Shown here: one piece after another, positions 45,901 through 54,327 of the stretch | Layout of the letters: every line of letters begins with the position of its first letter | Position numbering within the stretch: position 1 is the first letter of the stretch | DNA from: DTKY01 sp037440765 | GTDB lineage: Bacteria > Acidobacteriota > Terriglobia > Bryobacterales > Bryobacteraceae | Assembly: GCA_037440765.1 (NCBI GenBank) | Contig: JBBITL010000018.1 | Span: forward strand, 80,198 to 144,197 | Length of the DNA: 64,000 nucleotides | Direction of reading: 5' to 3' | The notes under the pieces: generated by a model | The model's input: only the letters and a program-made list of their open reading frames with translations | Databases searched by the model: none | Told to the model about the DNA's origin: nothing | Translations under genes and position numbers: made by a program

Positions 45901-46005
45901 GCCGGCTACATGACGCGTTGCGAGGCCTACCTCGACAGCAAAGGGATTCTGCGATGTTATCAATCGGGGCAGGAAGCCACCCAGAGGGCGGCCAGCATCC
46001 ACTGA
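42910..46005 (+). CDS. tandem BadF/HgdC-type activase with DUF2229
   Basis: The 1031-residue protein has two ASKHA ATPase domains (residues about 1-300 and 347-610). Each has the two cysteines that bind the shared 4Fe-4S cluster of 2-hydroxyacyl-CoA dehydratase activators: C159 and C198, then C476 and C516, in C-A-A-G-T-G and R-C-x-V-F settings. A Cys-rich linker (C-K-A-C-S-N-Y-C) follows, then a DUF2229 domain with P-C-Y-P and C-P-W. This is the BcrA/D/HgdC-type 'CoA-substrate-specific activase' family. The tandem domains could mimic the usual homodimer. It overlaps the next gene by 52 bases. Its substrate is unknown; HgdA/HgdB-type dehydratase genes are not adjacent. Confidence 0.88.
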   Translation: MGINIGLDIGAISLKLAALGQPEDRPLLDHLCALKRSFRLWQDTPALAGRPLVISEYRRISGSPIQSTFDLLQEFYEAVPEKHIEGIRVTGSGSRTIARILGIYFENEFKAVSRMIGAFHPEVRTVFELGGESSKYIRLEPQPETGRAGIADYDRSGECAAGTGSFLDQQALRMNYATEEMGAIVCTASSAARIAGRCSVFAKSDMIHAQQKGYSPPEILRGLCDAVARNFRSSIVKGREVVAPVALVGAVSQNSGVTQALRETFGLGEQELRVPELYAWCGAVGAAMLEAEERRKRTFRDIHRLSQHAAEGQLQPAAPLSMENVVLLREHVARYVPPPDGGPVPAYLGIDIGSVSTNVVAMDEQGRVIHDVYLRTAGRPVEAVQQGLAELEREWGSRLVVEGVGTTGSGRELIAELVGADVVNDEITAHKTGALHVSATEHSTPVDTIFEIGGQDSKFISIENGVVVDFAMNEACAAGTGSFLEEQAEKLGISIKGEFARLALSADAPTRLGERCTVFMERDVTGWLHKGESLPNLLAGLAYSIALNYLNRVVRGRRIGDAIYFQGGTAYNDAVAAAFAGLLKKPVTVPPFNGVMGAVGMALIARQWKQATRGVSKFRGYDLSRLSMSSRDFVCKACSNYCDIKEFSIEGQKSYWGDKCSDKFRKPSTSGRKAVIEDLFAYREKVIEALTAAAPAVKGARLRVGLARAMSTFDRIPFWHRYFAELGIEAVLSPPTDHKIASDGVDLALAQPCYPIQVAHGHVLALLKQGVDYVLLPNILNAESDESYGCIAHLCPWNQTLPWVLRSAPRLDEHEHKYIIPTLHFQLGREVVKKGMAEAVRKLGVSRRASDRAIDAAYTAQRAFQERLLEAGRRALHALDESTEPGLVLVGRNYNIYDRNINCDIPRKLRNRYGANVIPIDFLVTGKENIGELHANMYWSSGQKILAVARLVAARPNLHMIYISNFNCGPDSYIKHFARQAAGAPMLVLQFDGHGNDAGYMTRCEAYLDSKGILRCYQSGQEATQRAASIH

Positions 46006-47228
46006 AGGGCAAGAAGATATTCATTCCACCCATGGCCTACGGCAGCGGCCGTGCGTTCGCCGCCGCCTTCCGGGCCATCGGGGTGGACGCGGATATCGTG
46101 CCGCCCTCCGACGAGCGCACCCGCGAGCTCGGCGCCCGCTACACTTCCGGCGACGAGTGCTATCCGGCCAAGGTCACAATCGGCGATTTCATGAAGGTGC
46201 TGGAGCAGCCGGGCGTCGACCCCTCCAGGATCCTTCTGTTCATGCCCACCGCCGACGGCCCCTGCCGCTTCGGCCAGTACGCGCCGTACCTGAAGAATGT
46301 CCTCGCCGCCAACGGCTACGATGAGACCGAGATCATCTCGCCCACCAGCAACAACTCCTACGGCGGGCTGGGCGAACTGGCGCGCCCGTTCGTGCGGACC
46401 GGCTGGCGGGCGCTTCTGGCCGGGGATATTCTCCAGCGGATGCTGTTGCGCTACCGTCCCCACGAGGTGGTGAAGGGGTCCATCGACTCGGCTTACGAGG
46501 AGTGCCTCGACGACCTGTGCCAGACGATCGAGAAGGCGCCCGTTCACCCGCCCCGCCAGCTCAGGGCGATCCGCGACAGCCTGGTGCGCTGCCGCGACCG
46601 CTTCCGGGCGGTGGCGATTCACCGCGATCCGGCCACGCCGCTGATCGGCGTGGTGGGGGAGATCTTCTGCCGCCTGAACACGTTTTCCAACGACGACCTG
46701 GTGCGGCGGCTGGAGGAGTACGGGGGAGAGGCCTGGCTCAGCGACGTCACCGAGTGGGTCTGGTACACGAACGCCGAAACGTTCCGCAAGCTGAAACTGG
46801 CCGGGCGCCTGTACAGCAAGGACGGGCTGGCGGCCTGGGTGCGCAACCGCGTGCAGCGCCGCGACGAGCACGTGCTGATGGCCCCGTTTCAGGAGGACTT
46901 CACGGGGCACGAGGAGCCGGACGTCCACGAGCTTCTGGAGCTCGGCAGGCCGTATCTGCCCAGCGACGGCGCCCTCGGCGAGATGGTCCTGAGCGTCGGC
47001 AAGGCGGTGTACCTTGCCAGGAAGGGCGCCGACGGCATCATCGACATCAGCCCCTTCACCTGCATGAACGGGATCGTCGCCGAGGCCATCTATCCGCGCG
47101 TGAGCCGCGACCACGGCGGCATCCCGATCCGCAACTTCTACTTCGACGGCACGCAGTCGGACCTGGACCGCGACCTCGGCGTTTACATCGAACTCGCCCG
47201 TTCCTACCAGCGCCGCAAGAAGCAGTAG
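45954..47228 (+). CDS. HgdB-like dehydratase/activase-associated component
   Basis: The 424-residue protein continues the family that in many bacteria forms one polypeptide of about 1400 residues with the previous gene. It has a T-S-G-D-E-C-Y-P segment near residue 75, D-G-P-C-R-F-G-Q-Y near 112 and F-T-C-M-N-G near 370, whose cysteines may bind an Fe-S cluster as in HgdB. The start at 45954 lies inside the previous gene and has an AAGGG upstream. Split from the activase, it may still form a complex with it. Confidence 0.85.
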   Translation: MLSIGAGSHPEGGQHPLKGKKIFIPPMAYGSGRAFAAAFRAIGVDADIVPPSDERTRELGARYTSGDECYPAKVTIGDFMKVLEQPGVDPSRILLFMPTADGPCRFGQYAPYLKNVLAANGYDETEIISPTSNNSYGGLGELARPFVRTGWRALLAGDILQRMLLRYRPHEVVKGSIDSAYEECLDDLCQTIEKAPVHPPRQLRAIRDSLVRCRDRFRAVAIHRDPATPLIGVVGEIFCRLNTFSNDDLVRRLEEYGGEAWLSDVTEWVWYTNAETFRKLKLAGRLYSKDGLAAWVRNRVQRRDEHVLMAPFQEDFTGHEEPDVHELLELGRPYLPSDGALGEMVLSVGKAVYLARKGADGIIDISPFTCMNGIVAEAIYPRVSRDHGGIPIRNFYFDGTQSDLDRDLGVYIELARSYQRRKKQ

Positions 47229-47237
47229 GGCGCGCCC

Positions 47238-48470
47238 TCACCCCTTCCCGGGGCGCTTGCCGGGCAGGCCGGCGGGGTTCTCCTGGACGCGCTCGCGGAA
47301 GCCGCCCTTGAGCCCCCGGGCCAGCGACACGGCGGCTTCGCCGAAGCGGTCCCGCACCTGGTCGGCGGCCGCCAGCGCCTTCCTCCAGCGATCCTCCTCC
47401 GCCTGCTCGAGGAGGCTCATCTGGCCCTGCCGGGCGTCGAGCGAAGAGGCCCGCACGCCCAACAGGCGCACCGCCCGGCCGCTCCAGTTGGCGTCGAACA
47501 ACTCGCGCGCCGCGCGGTGCAGTTCGGTGTCAAGCTGCGTCGCACGGCCCAGCGTGCGGGCCCGTGTAACGGTGTGGAAATCGTGGTAACGCAACTTGAG
47601 CTGCACGGTGCGCGCGAACAGGGCGTGCTCGCGCAGCCGCCGCCCCACCATCTCGGACAGCCGCGCCAGCGTGGAGTAGAGGCGCTCGCGGCCGGCGGTG
47701 TCCTCATCGTAGGTGTGCTCGTGGCTGATCGACTTGGGCGCTTCCGCGTCTCCGATAGCGCCGTCGAACCAGCTTCCGGCGTCCTCTCCACGCGCCTTGC
47801 CCGCCATAACGCGGCCCCAGTGGCCGAAGTGCTGGTCCAGAAAGCTCACGTCCAGCGCCGCCAGGTCGCCGACCTTGCGGATGCCCAGGTTGAGCAGGTT
47901 CCGCTCGGTCACCTTGCCGATGCCGGGGATTTTGCGGACGTCGAGCGGCGCCAGCCAGCGCGCCTCCGCCCCGGGCAGCACGAGCAGCACGCCGTTGGGC
48001 TTGGCCGCCTCGCTGGCGACCTTGGCGATCATCCGCGAGGCGCCGATGCCGATCGAGCAGTTGAGCCCCGTGGCGCGCTTCACGGCCTCGTGCAGCTTGT
48101 GGGCGGCGGCCAGAGGGGGTCCGTGCAACCGCTCCGTGCCGGTCATGTCAAGGTAGGCTTCGTCGATGGAGGCCATCTCCGCCTGGGGCGTGAAGCTCTG
48201 GAAGACCTCTCGGGCTTTGCCGGAGTACTCGCGATAGAGGCGCGGGTGGCCGTCGAGAAAGACGGCCTGCGGGCAGAGCCTGTGGGCGGTCCTGAGCGGC
48301 ATGGCCGAATGCACGCCGAACTTCCGCGCGGCGTAGGACGCGGCCGACACCACACCGCGCTGGTCCGGCCGGCCCCCCACCACCACGGGCCTGCCCTTGA
48401 GCGACGGGTCGAGCAGTTCCTCCACTGAGACGAAAAACGCGTCCATGTCCACGTGGAAGACGATCCTCAT
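47238..48470 (-). CDS. dinB: DNA polymerase IV (Y family)
   Basis: The 410-residue polymerase has the D-M-D-A-F-F-V-S-V-E start, S-I-D-E-A-Y-L-D catalytic carboxylates and the helix-hairpin-helix I-P-G-I-G-K-V near residue 190. It performs error-prone translesion synthesis. The C-terminal region has no clear beta-clamp motif of the usual form, but Q-M-S-L-L near residue 350 could serve. The start at 48470 overlaps prmC by four bases (ATGA); 22 residues of extra upstream frame are only prmC shadow. The gene is the last of the prfA-prmC row. Confidence 0.95.
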   Translation of the reverse strand: MRIVFHVDMDAFFVSVEELLDPSLKGRPVVVGGRPDQRGVVSAASYAARKFGVHSAMPLRTAHRLCPQAVFLDGHPRLYREYSGKAREVFQSFTPQAEMASIDEAYLDMTGTERLHGPPLAAAHKLHEAVKRATGLNCSIGIGASRMIAKVASEAAKPNGVLLVLPGAEARWLAPLDVRKIPGIGKVTERNLLNLGIRKVGDLAALDVSFLDQHFGHWGRVMAGKARGEDAGSWFDGAIGDAEAPKSISHEHTYDEDTAGRERLYSTLARLSEMVGRRLREHALFARTVQLKLRYHDFHTVTRARTLGRATQLDTELHRAARELFDANWSGRAVRLLGVRASSLDARQGQMSLLEQAEEDRWRKALAAADQVRDRFGEAAVSLARGLKGGFRERVQENPAGLPGKRPGKG

Positions 48471-49294
48471 GCAAGCCTCGCCGCCAGCACCCGCGGAATC
48501 CCGGCCAGGTCCGGGGTGATTTGAACGTCCCGCCACTGCGCGCCCAGCATCGCCCGCATCCGGTCGCAGGTCTTGAAGCCCAGTTCCACGATCAGCGTGC
48601 CGCCGGGGCGGAGAATCCGCAGCGCCTCCACCACCAGCCTGGCGTAGATCTCCAGCCCCGTGTCGCCCGCGAATAGCGCCACGTGGGGCTCCCAGTCGCG
48701 CACCTCCCGCTGAAGGCCGGCGCGCTCAGCGCTGGCCAAGTAGGGCGGATTCGACACGAGCAGATCCACGGCGCCGGGGCCTAAGGCGGCAGCCAGGTCG
48801 CAGGCCACGAGGTTAACCGGCGCCGCCAGCCGCCTGGCGTTGAGGGCGGCCACGCGGAGCGCGGCGGTCGAAATGTCCGTGCCCCAGACTTCTGCGTCCG
48901 TCTCCAGGCTGAGAGTGACGGCGATGGCGCCGGAGCCGCAGCCGACATCCACCACGCGCCTCACCCCGTCCTTGATGGAGAGCGCGGTCTCCACCACGTG
49001 TTCGGTCTCGGGGCGGGGAATCAGGACATCCGGGTCCACCATGAACTGGCGGCCGTAAAACTCCTGCTTCCCGGTGATGTACTGCGTGGGCCTCCCCTGC
49101 ATGCGTTCGTGCAGGCAGCGGCCGTAGTGAACCCAAACGGCGTCGCTCAATTGGTCGTCGGGATGCCCGTAGAGCCAGGCACGCTCCCGGCCCAGGGCGT
49201 GACACAGCAGCACCTCGGCCGTCAGCCGGGGGGCGGGCGTTCCGGCTTCCTCAAGCAGGCTGGAGCCCTGGCGGAGTGCGGTCTTGACCGTCAT
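48467..49294 (-). CDS. prmC: peptide chain release factor N5-glutamine methyltransferase
   Basis: The 275-residue enzyme methylates the GGQ glutamine of release factors with SAM. It has the helical N-terminal domain, then [11 protein letters not shown] near residue 117 and the catalytic N-P-P-Y near 182. It overlaps prfA by 44 bases and dinB by four, so substrate and modifying enzyme are made together, a widespread arrangement. Confidence 0.95.
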   Translation of the reverse strand: MTVKTALRQGSSLLEEAGTPAPRLTAEVLLCHALGRERAWLYGHPDDQLSDAVWVHYGRCLHERMQGRPTQYITGKQEFYGRQFMVDPDVLIPRPETEHVVETALSIKDGVRRVVDVGCGSGAIAVTLSLETDAEVWGTDISTAALRVAALNARRLAAPVNLVACDLAAALGPGAVDLLVSNPPYLASAERAGLQREVRDWEPHVALFAGDTGLEIYARLVVEALRILRPGGTLIVELGFKTCDRMRAMLGAQWRDVQITPDLAGIPRVLAARLA

Positions 49295-50381
49295 GCGGCG
49301 GGGGGAGAGGCGCGGCCTCCTGTTTCATCTTTTCCGCCTGGTAGAACGTGGTCAGCGCATCGATGACTGGATCGAGTCGCCCGTCCATGATCATGTCGAG
49401 CTGGTACAGGGTCAGCCCGATACGGTGGTCCGTCAGCCGGTTTTGCGGGAAGTTGTAGGTGCGAATCTTCTCGCTGCGGTCGCCGCTTCCCACCATGCTG
49501 CGCCGCTCGGCGCCGATCTGGGCGCGCTGCTTCTCCAGTTCGATCTCGTAGAGGCGGCTGCGCAGCACGCGCAGCGCCTTGGCCCGGTTCTTGATCTGCG
49601 ACTTCTCGTCCTGGCAGGACACCACCAGGCTGGTGGGCAGGTGCGTGATGCGCACCGCAGAGTAGGTGGTGTTGACCGACTGGCCGCCGGGGCCCGAGGA
49701 GCAGAACGTGTCGATGCGGATATCCTTGGGGTCGATCTGGACCTCCACCTCGTCGGCTTCCGGCAGCACGGCCACGGTGATGGCGGAGGTGTGCACGCGC
49801 CCCTGCTGCTCGGTGACCGGCACGCGCTGGACGCGGTGAACGCCGCTCTCGTACTTCATTCTGCTGTAGACTTTGTGGCCGCTTATGAGGGCGATGACTT
49901 CCTTGTAGCCGCCGATGGCCGAGTCGCTCACCGAGCTGATCTCCACCTTCCAGCCCTGGCTCTCGGCGTAGCGGCTGTACATGCGGAAAACCTCGGCGGC
50001 GAACAGCGTCGCCTCGTCTCCGCCGGTTCCGGCGCGGATTTCGACCACGACGTTCTTTTCGTCGTTGGGGTCCTTGGGAAGCAGCAGAACCTTCAGCGCC
50101 TCCTCCAGGCCCTGCAGCTCGGGTTCGAGGCGCTCCAGTTCCTCGGCCGCCATCTGGCGCAAGGCGGCGTCCGAGTCGTCGAGCATGAGCCGCGCCTCGG
50201 CGGCGTGCGAGGCGGCGTGCTTCCACTCGCGGTACTTGCCGACGATCTCGGTGAGCTCGCTGTGAGCCTTGGCCGCCTTGCGGTACGCCTCCGGGTCCCC
50301 TATGAGCTGGGGATCGGCCATCTGGCTCGTCAGGTTCTCGAAGCGGGCCTCGATCTCGTCGAGTTTGCGCGTGTATTGCAT
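49251..50381 (-). CDS. prfA: peptide chain release factor 1
   Basis: The 376-residue factor ends translation at UAA and UAG. The peptidyl-hydrolysis motif G-G-Q is in S-G-P-G-G-Q-S-V-N near residue 232; the tripeptide anticodon region shows L-P-T-S rather than the usual P-A/V-T. The length (about 355-375) is slightly long, with a tail of about 15 residues overlapping prmC. It is downstream of the DUF1385 gene, ten bases apart. Confidence 0.95.
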   Translation of the reverse strand: MQYTRKLDEIEARFENLTSQMADPQLIGDPEAYRKAAKAHSELTEIVGKYREWKHAASHAAEARLMLDDSDAALRQMAAEELERLEPELQGLEEALKVLLLPKDPNDEKNVVVEIRAGTGGDEATLFAAEVFRMYSRYAESQGWKVEISSVSDSAIGGYKEVIALISGHKVYSRMKYESGVHRVQRVPVTEQQGRVHTSAITVAVLPEADEVEVQIDPKDIRIDTFCSSGPGGQSVNTTYSAVRITHLPTSLVVSCQDEKSQIKNRAKALRVLRSRLYEIELEKQRAQIGAERRSMVGSGDRSEKIRTYNFPQNRLTDHRIGLTLYQLDMIMDGRLDPVIDALTTFYQAEKMKQEAAPLPPPHDGQDRTPPGLQPA

Positions 50382-50391
50382 GGACCGTCCG

Positions 50392-51351
50392 TCAGGCTAC
50401 CACGGGTTCGCCGCCTTGCGCCTGCTCCAGCCGCATGGCGCCCTCCAGGGCGTGTATGGCGACGGCCAGTTGATCGTCGGCGGGCGGCTGCGTGGTGATG
50501 CGCTGGAGCCAGAGGCCGGGCGCGGTCAGCCAGGCCAGCGCCGAGCGGCGGCGCCGGGCCGCGAATCGGATCAGCTCGTAACTCAGGCCGGCGATTAAGG
50601 GAAGCAGAGCCACGCGCAGCACGAATTTCATAAGGAATCCGTCAAAGGGGATCAAAGCGTAGACGCCGATGGAGATCACCATCACAACCAGCAGGAAGCT
50701 GGTCCCGCAACGCGGATGGAAGGTCGGGAATGTGCGGGCGTTCTCCACCGTCACGGGCATGCCCGATTCGTGGTTGAAGACCACCTTGTGTTCGGCGCCG
50801 TGGTACTCGAATACACGGCGTATATCCTTCCAGCGCGATATGCCGTAGAGGAAGAGGAGGAAGATGAGCATCCGGATGACGCCGTCGGTGAGGTTAAACG
50901 CGATGCGGCCGTGTAGCGCCGGGAACCACTTCTCAAGCAGCGTGGTGAGGTACAGGGGGACGAACTTGTAGAGGAAGATGAAGAAGGTGAAGGAGAACGC
51001 CAGGTTCAACGCCATGAACCAGGGGGAGATCTCCTGCTTCTTCTTGCCTTCTCCCTGCTCCTCCAAGGCGGCGCTGGCCGAAAAGTTAAGGGCCTTGATC
51101 CCCAGGTACAGCGCCTGGCCAAGAGTGCCGACCCCCCGCAGGACAGGGTGCCGGAACAGCGGGTACTTCTCGGAGATCCGCGAGATGCGCCGCTCGTCGG
51201 TCACGAGCTGCCCGTCCGGCTTCCGCACGGCGACGCAGTAGCTGTGCGGGGCGCGCATCATTACGCCCTCCATGACGGCCTGTCCGCCGATGAGCGTCTC
51301 CTCAGCGCCCGTCAGGGCGGGCAGCGCCTGCGTGTGCGCGGCAAGCCTCAT
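50392..51351 (-). CDS. DUF1385 family membrane protein (YqhQ-like)
   Basis: The 319-residue protein has the family start [14 protein letters not shown], at least four membrane helices (about residues 108-128, 152-172, 222-240, 245-262), and H-G-A-E-H-K, H-P-R-C-G-T-S and C-x motifs between them, as in the DUF1385 family. This family often precedes prfA and prmC, as it does here. The function is unknown. I start at 51351; an upstream frame of 54 residues overlaps the divergent peptidase start and is unlikely to be translated. Confidence 0.88.
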   Translation of the reverse strand: MRLAAHTQALPALTGAEETLIGGQAVMEGVMMRAPHSYCVAVRKPDGQLVTDERRISRISEKYPLFRHPVLRGVGTLGQALYLGIKALNFSASAALEEQGEGKKKQEISPWFMALNLAFSFTFFIFLYKFVPLYLTTLLEKWFPALHGRIAFNLTDGVIRMLIFLLFLYGISRWKDIRRVFEYHGAEHKVVFNHESGMPVTVENARTFPTFHPRCGTSFLLVVMVISIGVYALIPFDGFLMKFVLRVALLPLIAGLSYELIRFAARRRRSALAWLTAPGLWLQRITTQPPADDQLAVAIHALEGAMRLEQAQGGEPVVA

Positions 51352-51476
51352 CAGATGCCGGATGGACAAGGGCAGACCAGCTCCTACAGCCAGTATAGAC
51401 TGAAGAGCCCCCCGCCTCGGCGGGCGCCCGGTCAAACGGCGCGCGGAATTCTGTTCCGGCAATAATGGATGCAGGT

Positions 51477-53588
51477 ATGAAATCGGCTCTTGCGTTGTTA
51501 CTTGTGTGCTCACTGTCTTTGGTCGCGGCGGGGCCGCCGGCCACAGAGCGTGTCGGCCAGATCGACGACTACCACGGCGTCAAGGTTGCGGACCCCTACC
51601 GCTGGCTGGAGCAGCTCGACTCGCCCAAGACCAAGGCCTGGGTCGAAGCGCAGCGGGCTTACGCCAATTCCTGGTTCTCGGCCGCGCCAGGGCGAGACCG
51701 GGCCCGGGAGCGCATGAAACAGTTATGGAACTTCGACCGCACACCGCTGTACCAGGGGAGCGGCGCCTTCGCCGGAATCGTGGTCCGCGGCCAACGCCAG
51801 TTTCTGCTGCGCCAGGCGGGCCTTCAGAACCAGCCCGTGTTGCTGGTGCGCGACAAGCCGGACGCGGCGCTCCGCGTGCTGTTGGACGTCAACACGCTGG
51901 CCGCCGACGGCACCGCGGCGCTCTCCACCTGGGCGCCCAGTCCCGACGGCAGATGGCTCGCCTACGGCGTCGCCCGGGCGGGGTCGGACTGGCAGACCTG
52001 GCGGGTGCGCGACGTCGAGTCAGGCAGGGACCTTCCGGACCTGCTCGAGTGGATCAAGTTCTCCTCGCCGGCCTGGAGCGCCGACAGCCGCGGCTTCTAC
52101 TACGCGCGCTTTGAGAAGCCGCCCGGGGACACCCTCACGGCGGCCAACGAGTACCACAAGCTTTACCACCACCGGCTGGAGACCGCGCAGGCCGAAGACC
52201 GGCTGATCTATGAGCGGCCGGACCACAAGGACTGGCTCTTCACGCCGGCGGTCAGCCTGGACGGCCGCTACCTGGTCATCACGGTGGAGAAGGGCACGCT
52301 GACCCACACGCTGCTGCTCTACCAGGACCTGAAGGCGGCGCGGGGCAAGACGCAGGAACTAATCCCTGACTTCTACGCCAAGCAGGACTTCCTCGGCAGC
52401 CGCGGGGACGTGTTCTACGTCCGCACCACCCACAACGCCCCCAAGGGCCGCGTGGTGGCGATCGACCTCCGGAAGCCCGCACGGGAGGCATGGAAGGAAG
52501 TCGTGCCCCAGGCCGAGTACACGCTGGACAATAGTACGCTCGATGGGTCGTGGCTGGTTCTTCAGTATCTGAAGGACGCCACCGGGCTGGCCAAGGTGCG
52601 CTCGCTCGACGGGCGCGCCGAGTACCAGGCGCCGCTGCCCTCAAACTCCACCGTCACGCTCGGCGAGAACTCGCGCCGCTACTTCTCGGTGAGATCGTTC
52701 ACCGCTCCTGAGACGGTGTACGACTGCGGCGCGGAGGGGAAGACCTGCAAGCCGCTGATAAGCCCGGCGCTTCCGTTCGATCCCTCTGTCTACCAGGCGC
52801 GGCAGGTTTTTTACACCAGCAAGGACGGCGCCCGTATACCCATGTTTCTGGTTCACCGCAAGGGAATCAGGGCGGACGGCTCGCATCCGGCGCTGCTGTA
52901 CGGCTACGGCGGTTTCGACATCTCGATCACTCCCGACTTCACGCCCCGTTTCCTCGGCTTCCTGGAGATGGGGGGAATACTGGCGGTGGCGAACCTTCGC
53001 GGAGGCGGGGAGTACGGCGAGGAGTGGCACAACGCTGGCAGGAAGCAGAACAAGCAGAACGTCTTCGATGACTTCATCGCCGCCGCCGAGTGGCTGATCT
53101 CCAACCGGTACACCTCGGCGGCGAGACTGGCCATTGAGGGCAGGAGCAACGGCGGGCTGCTGGTGGGGGCGGTGCTGAACCAGCGGCCGGACCTGTTCGC
53201 CGCGGCCGTGCCCTGGGTGGGAGTGATGGACATGCTGCGCTTCCACAAGTTCACCATCGGCGGCGCGTGGGTCTCCGACTACGGATCGCCTGACAACCCG
53301 GAGGACTTCCGCACCCTGTACAAGTACTCGCCGCTGCATAACATCCGGGAAGGCGGCAGGTACCCCGCCACGCTTGTCGTGACGGCGGACCACGACGACC
53401 GGGTTGTGCCCGGCCACAGCTTCAAGTACGCCGCGGCATTGCAGCGGGCGCAGGCCGGGACGGCGCCCGTCCTGATCCGTATCGGCGCCTCGGCCGGGCA
53501 CGGAGCGGGCAAGCCCACCAGTATGCGGATCGATGAGGACGCCGACGTGCTGGCTTTTCTGGCGCGGGCGCTCGGCATGGGCCTGTGA
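51477..53588 (+). CDS. prolyl oligopeptidase (S9A), exported
   Basis: The 703-residue peptidase cleaves after proline in short peptides. It has a signal peptide (residues 1-19), a seven-bladed beta-propeller (about 70-420) and an alpha/beta-hydrolase domain. The triad is Ser557 in G-R-S-N-G-G, an Asp in D-H-D-D-R-V, and a His in A-G-H-G-A. The length and layout match S9A enzymes. I start at ATG 51477, where the signal begins. It lies divergent from the DUF1385 gene. Confidence 0.95.
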   Translation: MKSALALLLVCSLSLVAAGPPATERVGQIDDYHGVKVADPYRWLEQLDSPKTKAWVEAQRAYANSWFSAAPGRDRARERMKQLWNFDRTPLYQGSGAFAGIVVRGQRQFLLRQAGLQNQPVLLVRDKPDAALRVLLDVNTLAADGTAALSTWAPSPDGRWLAYGVARAGSDWQTWRVRDVESGRDLPDLLEWIKFSSPAWSADSRGFYYARFEKPPGDTLTAANEYHKLYHHRLETAQAEDRLIYERPDHKDWLFTPAVSLDGRYLVITVEKGTLTHTLLLYQDLKAARGKTQELIPDFYAKQDFLGSRGDVFYVRTTHNAPKGRVVAIDLRKPAREAWKEVVPQAEYTLDNSTLDGSWLVLQYLKDATGLAKVRSLDGRAEYQAPLPSNSTVTLGENSRRYFSVRSFTAPETVYDCGAEGKTCKPLISPALPFDPSVYQARQVFYTSKDGARIPMFLVHRKGIRADGSHPALLYGYGGFDISITPDFTPRFLGFLEMGGILAVANLRGGGEYGEEWHNAGRKQNKQNVFDDFIAAAEWLISNRYTSAARLAIEGRSNGGLLVGAVLNQRPDLFAAAVPWVGVMDMLRFHKFTIGGAWVSDYGSPDNPEDFRTLYKYSPLHNIREGGRYPATLVVTADHDDRVVPGHSFKYAAALQRAQAGTAPVLIRIGASAGHGAGKPTSMRIDEDADVLAFLARALGMGL

Positions 53589-53600
53589 CAGAATGAGGCC

Positions 53601-54272
53601 ATGGGACCGCGATACGGAATCCTGGCGAGGCCGCTGCTTGCCGCATTGATCTTCCTGTGCCCGGCGTGGACTGCTGACCAGGAGCCGAAACCCGGCGAAT
53701 GGAAGCCGCTGCTTGACGGCAAGACCCTGGAGGGCTGGGCGGTGACGGACTTCACCGGACACGGCAAAGTCACCGTCGACAAGGGCGTCATTACCCTGGG
53801 TGCGGGCTTCATGACCGGCATCACCTACACCAGGCCGTTTCCACTTTCCAATTACGAGATCCGCCTGGAGGCGGCGCGCATGGGGGGCAGCGATTTCTTT
53901 GCCGGGATCACGTTCCCGGTCAGGGATTCGCACTGCTCCTGGATCGTGGGAGGATGGGGAGGCGTGATCGTGGGGTTGTCGAGCATCGACGGCCTGGACG
54001 CCTCGGAGAACGAGACGACATCGGTATGGCAGTTTGAGCGCGGGCGGTTCTACCGCCTTCGTCTCAGGGTGACGGATGACCGCATCAGGGCCTGGATCGA
54101 CGACGAGTGGGCCGTCGACTCCTACATCGCCGGGCGCAGCGTCCACCTGCGTTTCGGAGAGATCGAATTGTCGCGGCCGCTGGGCATAGCCTCCTACTCC
54201 ACCGCGAGCGCCCTGCGGAACATCGAGTACCGCCTGCTGACGCCGGACGAACTGAAGGCCGGGGAACCATAG
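53601..54272 (+). CDS. DUF1080 (3-keto-disaccharide hydrolase-like) secreted protein
   Basis: The 223-residue protein has a signal peptide and a concanavalin-like beta-sandwich with the W-K-P-L-L-D-G-K-T-L-E-G-W opening that is diagnostic of DUF1080. The family hydrolyses 3-keto-glycosides in Bacteroidetes and Planctomycetes, and is widespread in Acidobacteria, but the role of this member is not proven. It lies 12 bases after the prolyl oligopeptidase and could share its transcript, although the substrates differ. Confidence 0.85.
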   Translation: MGPRYGILARPLLAALIFLCPAWTADQEPKPGEWKPLLDGKTLEGWAVTDFTGHGKVTVDKGVITLGAGFMTGITYTRPFPLSNYEIRLEAARMGGSDFFAGITFPVRDSHCSWIVGGWGGVIVGLSSIDGLDASENETTSVWQFERGRFYRLRLRVTDDRIRAWIDDEWAVDSYIAGRSVHLRFGEIELSRPLGIASYSTASALRNIEYRLLTPDELKAGEP

Positions 54273-54327
54273 CGGCTACAATATAGAGAGTCGCACCCGC
54301 GGTTTCAGCCCGGCTTCTGGGTTCCGC

